Assembly: GCF_002844595.1 (NCBI RefSeq)
Contig: NZ_PJNW01000002.1
Location: forward strand, 1 to 64,000
Direction of reading: 5' to 3'
Length of the DNA stretch: 64,000 bases
Source: Pleomorphomonas diazotrophica
GTDB taxonomy: Bacteria > Pseudomonadota > Alphaproteobacteria > Rhizobiales > Pleomorphomonadaceae
Shown: one piece after another, positions 61,715-64,000 of the stretch
How positions within the stretch are numbered: the stretch's first letter is position 1
Layout of the letters: each line of letters opens with the position of its first letter
Position numbers and translations under genes: made by a program
The notes under the pieces: generated by a model
Seen by the model: the letters and a program-made list of their open reading frames with translations, nothing else
Told to the model about the DNA's origin: nothing
The model's database searches: none

Positions 61715-63219
61715 GCCGCAGCCCCCGCGCCGATCATGTAGCGCCCGATGTCCTCCGGCCGCGTCTCACGCGTCTCCAGCGAGGGGCTCAGCCGTCCCTG
61801 GCTCAGAACCTGAATGCGGTCGCAGATGTCGAACAACTCGTCGATCTCCTCGGAAATCACCAGGATGGCAACGCCTTCGTTTCTGAGCGCCACCAGCTTC
61901 TGACGAATGGCGGTGGCGGCGCCGATGTCGACGCCCCAGGTGGGCTGGGCCAGAAAGAACAGCTTCGGCGCCAGCATCATTTCCCGGCCGACGATGAACT
62001 TCTGCAGGTTGCCCCCCGATAAGCCGCTCGCCTCGGCCTCCGCGCCGGAGGTGCGCACGTCGTGATCGGCGATGCAGCGCCGGGTGAACTCGGTAGCCTG
62101 CGCCATGGCGATCAGCCCGTGCCGTACCAGACCCAGCGGGTGGGCGGTGAGGAGGCTGTTGCGCGCAAGCGACATGCCTTGCACCGCGCCACGGCCGAGG
62201 CGGTCTTCCGGCACGAAGGCAAAGCCGAGTTGTCGCCGTTCGGCGGGGCCGAGATGGCCCACCGGCTCGCCCATCATCTGGACCTGCTCGCGGTTCTCGA
62301 AGGGCAGCCGGATCTCGCCGGAGATCAACTCGGAAAGCTCGGCCTGCCCGTTGCCGGAAATGCCGGCGATTCCCAGGATTTCGCCAGCCCTGAGGGTGAG
62401 CGCCACATCCTTGAGCGGCATGCCGAAGGGATCGTCCGGCGTGTAAGTCAGCCCGATCAACTCCAGCATGGTCTCACCCGGCTCCGATGGTGTCCTCGGC
62501 GGTGGCTCGGGCATGTCGCGGCCGATCATCATGCGGGCAAGGTCATGAGCGTCGTGTTCGCGGGGATCGACGTGGCCGGTGACCTTGCCGGCGCTCAGGA
62601 TGGTCGCGCGGTCGCAGATGGCGCGGATTTCCTCGAGCTTGTGCGAGATGAACAGCACCGACACGCCACCGTCGCGCAGCCTCAGCAGCGTATCGAACAG
62701 CTTGTCCACCGATTGGGGTGGCAGCACGGAGGTCGGCTCGTCGAGGATCAACAGCTTCGGATCGGTCATCAGGCAGCGGATGATTTCCACCCGCTGGCGT
62801 TCGCCGACCGACAGTTCGTGGACATGGGCATGGGGATCGACCTCAAGGCCGAACTCGGTGCCCAGTTCCCGAATGCGCGCGATCAGCGCCCTTGTTTGCC
62901 CCGGCACCACGAGGCGGATGTTTTCAATGACGGTCAGCGTCTCGAACAGCGAGAAATGCTGAAACACCATGCCGATGCCCCGCCGGCGGGCCGCCGCCGG
63001 CGAGGCCAGTTTCAAGGGCACGCCCTGCCAGAGCATCTCCCCGCTGTCCGGCGTCTCCACGCCATAGATGAGCTTCATCAGCGTGGACTTGCCCGCGCCG
63101 TTCTCGCCCAGGATGGCGTGGATCGATCGTGGCGCGACGTCGATATCCACGGCCTGATTGGCCCGGACCTCGCCGTAACGCTTGGAGATGCCGCGCAATG
63201 ATAGGAGGGGCGCCGCCAT
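61711..63219 (-). CDS. ABC transporter ATP-binding protein with two nucleotide-binding domains
   Basis: A 502-residue tandem ATPase of the sugar/nucleoside import type (YufO/RbsA/MglA-like). The first half has Walker A GENGAGKSTLMK, signature LSVGERQRVEI and Walker B LLILDEPTSVL. The second half has the degenerate loop GISGNGQAELSE and LSGGNLQKF. It energises the two permeases downstream. It starts 6 bp after the binding-protein stop. Confidence 0.94.
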   Translation of the reverse strand: MAAPLLSLRGISKRYGEVRANQAVDIDVAPRSIHAILGENGAGKSTLMKLIYGVETPDSGEMLWQGVPLKLASPAAARRRGIGMVFQHFSLFETLTVIENIRLVVPGQTRALIARIRELGTEFGLEVDPHAHVHELSVGERQRVEIIRCLMTDPKLLILDEPTSVLPPQSVDKLFDTLLRLRDGGVSVLFISHKLEEIRAICDRATILSAGKVTGHVDPREHDAHDLARMMIGRDMPEPPPRTPSEPGETMLELIGLTYTPDDPFGMPLKDVALTLRAGEILGIAGISGNGQAELSELISGEIRLPFENREQVQMMGEPVGHLGPAERRQLGFAFVPEDRLGRGAVQGMSLARNSLLTAHPLGLVRHGLIAMAQATEFTRRCIADHDVRTSGAEAEASGLSGGNLQKFIVGREMMLAPKLFFLAQPTWGVDIGAATAIRQKLVALRNEGVAILVISEEIDELFDICDRIQVLSQGRLSPSLETRETRPEDIGRYMIGAGAAA

Positions 63220-63225
63220 GGCCGG

Positions 63226-64000
63226 TTATTTCGGCAGTGGCGAGGTGACGCCCTTCACATGCCAGTCCATGGCAACGATGGCGGCGTCGTCCAACGTGGC
63301 GCCGGCCGCCACGCCCTCGCTGCCGTCGGCCTTGGCGATCGGACCGGCAAAGGGCGAGAAGCTGCCGTCGGCGATCTTGGCTTCGATCTCAGTGATCTTC
63401 GCCTTGGTTTCGGCCGGAATGGCCGGGTTCCAGTCGACGGTCTGCACCACCTTGTCGGCGACGCCAAGGAAGGCGCTGGCGCCGGTGAACTTGCCAGCCA
63501 GATGGGCATCGACCTGCGCCTTGAAGTAGGGCGACCAGTCGGTGGCGACGCAGCCGAGATAGGTTTTCGGCGCGTAGCTCTTCATCGAGGAGTTGAGATT
63601 GAAGGCATAGACGCCGGCCTCCTCGCAGAGCGAGATCACCGAGGGCGTATCCTGCGCGTTGGAGAAGATGACGTCGCAGCCTTGCGCGATCAGCGCCTTG
63701 GCGGCTTCCTGCTCCTTGGCGGGGTCGAACCAGGAGTTCACCCAGACCACCGACACCTCGATGGCCGGGTTGATCGCCTGGGCGCCCAGCGTGAAGGCGT
63801 TGATGGAGGTGATCAGCTCGGGGATGGCGAAGGCCGAGACCGAACCGAGCTTGCCGGACTTGGACAGCGCGGCCGCCGCCATGCCCATCAGATAGGTGCC
63901 CTGGTAGTATCTCGCCGCAAAGGGCGAGAAGTTCGGAGCCACCATGTAGCCGGAGGCATGCAGCACCGAAACGTCCGGATTGCGCTTGGCGATCTGCATC
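63226..64000 (-). CDS. BMP family substrate-binding protein (partial, N terminus outside window)
   Basis: The C-terminal 258 or so residues of a periplasmic (or lipoprotein) binding protein of the basic membrane protein/PnrA family. Visible blocks are FAARYYQGTYLMGMAAAALSK, GSVSAFAIPELITSINAFTLGA, VWVNSWFDPAKEQEAAKALI and DVIFSNAQDTPSVI, all characteristic. PnrA-like proteins bind purine nucleosides. The gene runs off the right edge, so signal peptide and start are not seen. It is the first gene of the operon that continues with the ATPase and two permeases. Confidence 0.93.
   Translation of the reverse strand, partial: MQIAKRNPDVSVLHASGYMVAPNFSPFAARYYQGTYLMGMAAAALSKSGKLGSVSAFAIPELITSINAFTLGAQAINPAIEVSVVWVNSWFDPAKEQEAAKALIAQGCDVIFSNAQDTPSVISLCEEAGVYAFNLNSSMKSYAPKTYLGCVATDWSPYFKAQVDAHLAGKFTGASAFLGVADKVVQTVDWNPAIPAETKAKITEIEAKIADGSFSPFAGPIAKADGSEGVAAGATLDDAAIVAMDWHVKGVTSPLPK

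Overview
The window is high-GC DNA that reads as the chromosome of an alphaproteobacterium of the order Hyphomicrobiales (Rhizobiales). Supporting signs are a complete bc1 operon (Rieske, cytochrome b, cytochrome c1), an FtsZ with a very long C-terminal linker, BA14K and entericidin small envelope proteins, a trmL and hemF neighbourhood, and a full mra/dcw division and murein cluster. A Pleomorphomonas-like relative is a guess I cannot test here. No rRNA, tRNA, CRISPR array, transposase or phage gene was recognised.

Layout. 1-3.3 kb: DUF2306 membrane protein, single-domain response regulator, Crp/Fnr regulator, pentapeptide-repeat protein, apt. 3.4-6.3 kb: petABC on the minus strand. 6.6-12.9 kb: an accessory redox/copper-like locus built around one divergent control region at about 10.8 kb. 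Leftward it encodes a Cys-rich secreted protein, a Met-rich DUF305-like protein, a membrane-anchored [2Fe-2S] protein, a diheme membrane cytochrome b and a seven-heme periplasmic cytochrome c. Rightward it encodes a second Cys-rich protein and a Tat-exported multicopper oxidase. 12.9-13.8 kb: a GNAT/DUF1778 toxin-antitoxin pair with a palindromic operator. 13.8-29 kb: ordinary accessory genes (two paralogous ABC exporters, MarR/VOC pair, two MFS carriers, TrmL, GST, hemF, TetR/SDR pair, DeoR regulator) with several intergenic palindromes. 28-30 kb: the divergent epmA and efp genes.

30.6-49.9 kb is the dcw cluster on the plus strand: mraZ-rsmH-ftsL-ftsI-murEF-mraY-murD-ftsW-murG-murC-murB-ddl-ftsQ-ftsA-ftsZ. 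Most junctions overlap as ATGA. MurE and MurF form one fused polypeptide. A four-repeat MraZ-box array lies over the putative promoter. The usual downstream partners (lpxC, bamD, recN) appear 3.4 kb further on in inverted orientation (53.3-57.0 kb). Between them are azlCD, a nicotinamidase, a frameshifted GNAT gene and an XRE/MmyB-type regulator. The right end carries aminopeptidase P, a small ORF and a BMP-type nucleoside-like ABC transporter that runs off the window.

The best candidate for an undescribed system is the 6.6-12.9 kb locus. Its parts suggest a path from a cytosolic [2Fe-2S] domain through a diheme membrane cytochrome to a periplasmic heptaheme cytochrome, co-localised with copper-handling-type proteins. 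The parts can be seen in the sequence; the function is inferred.
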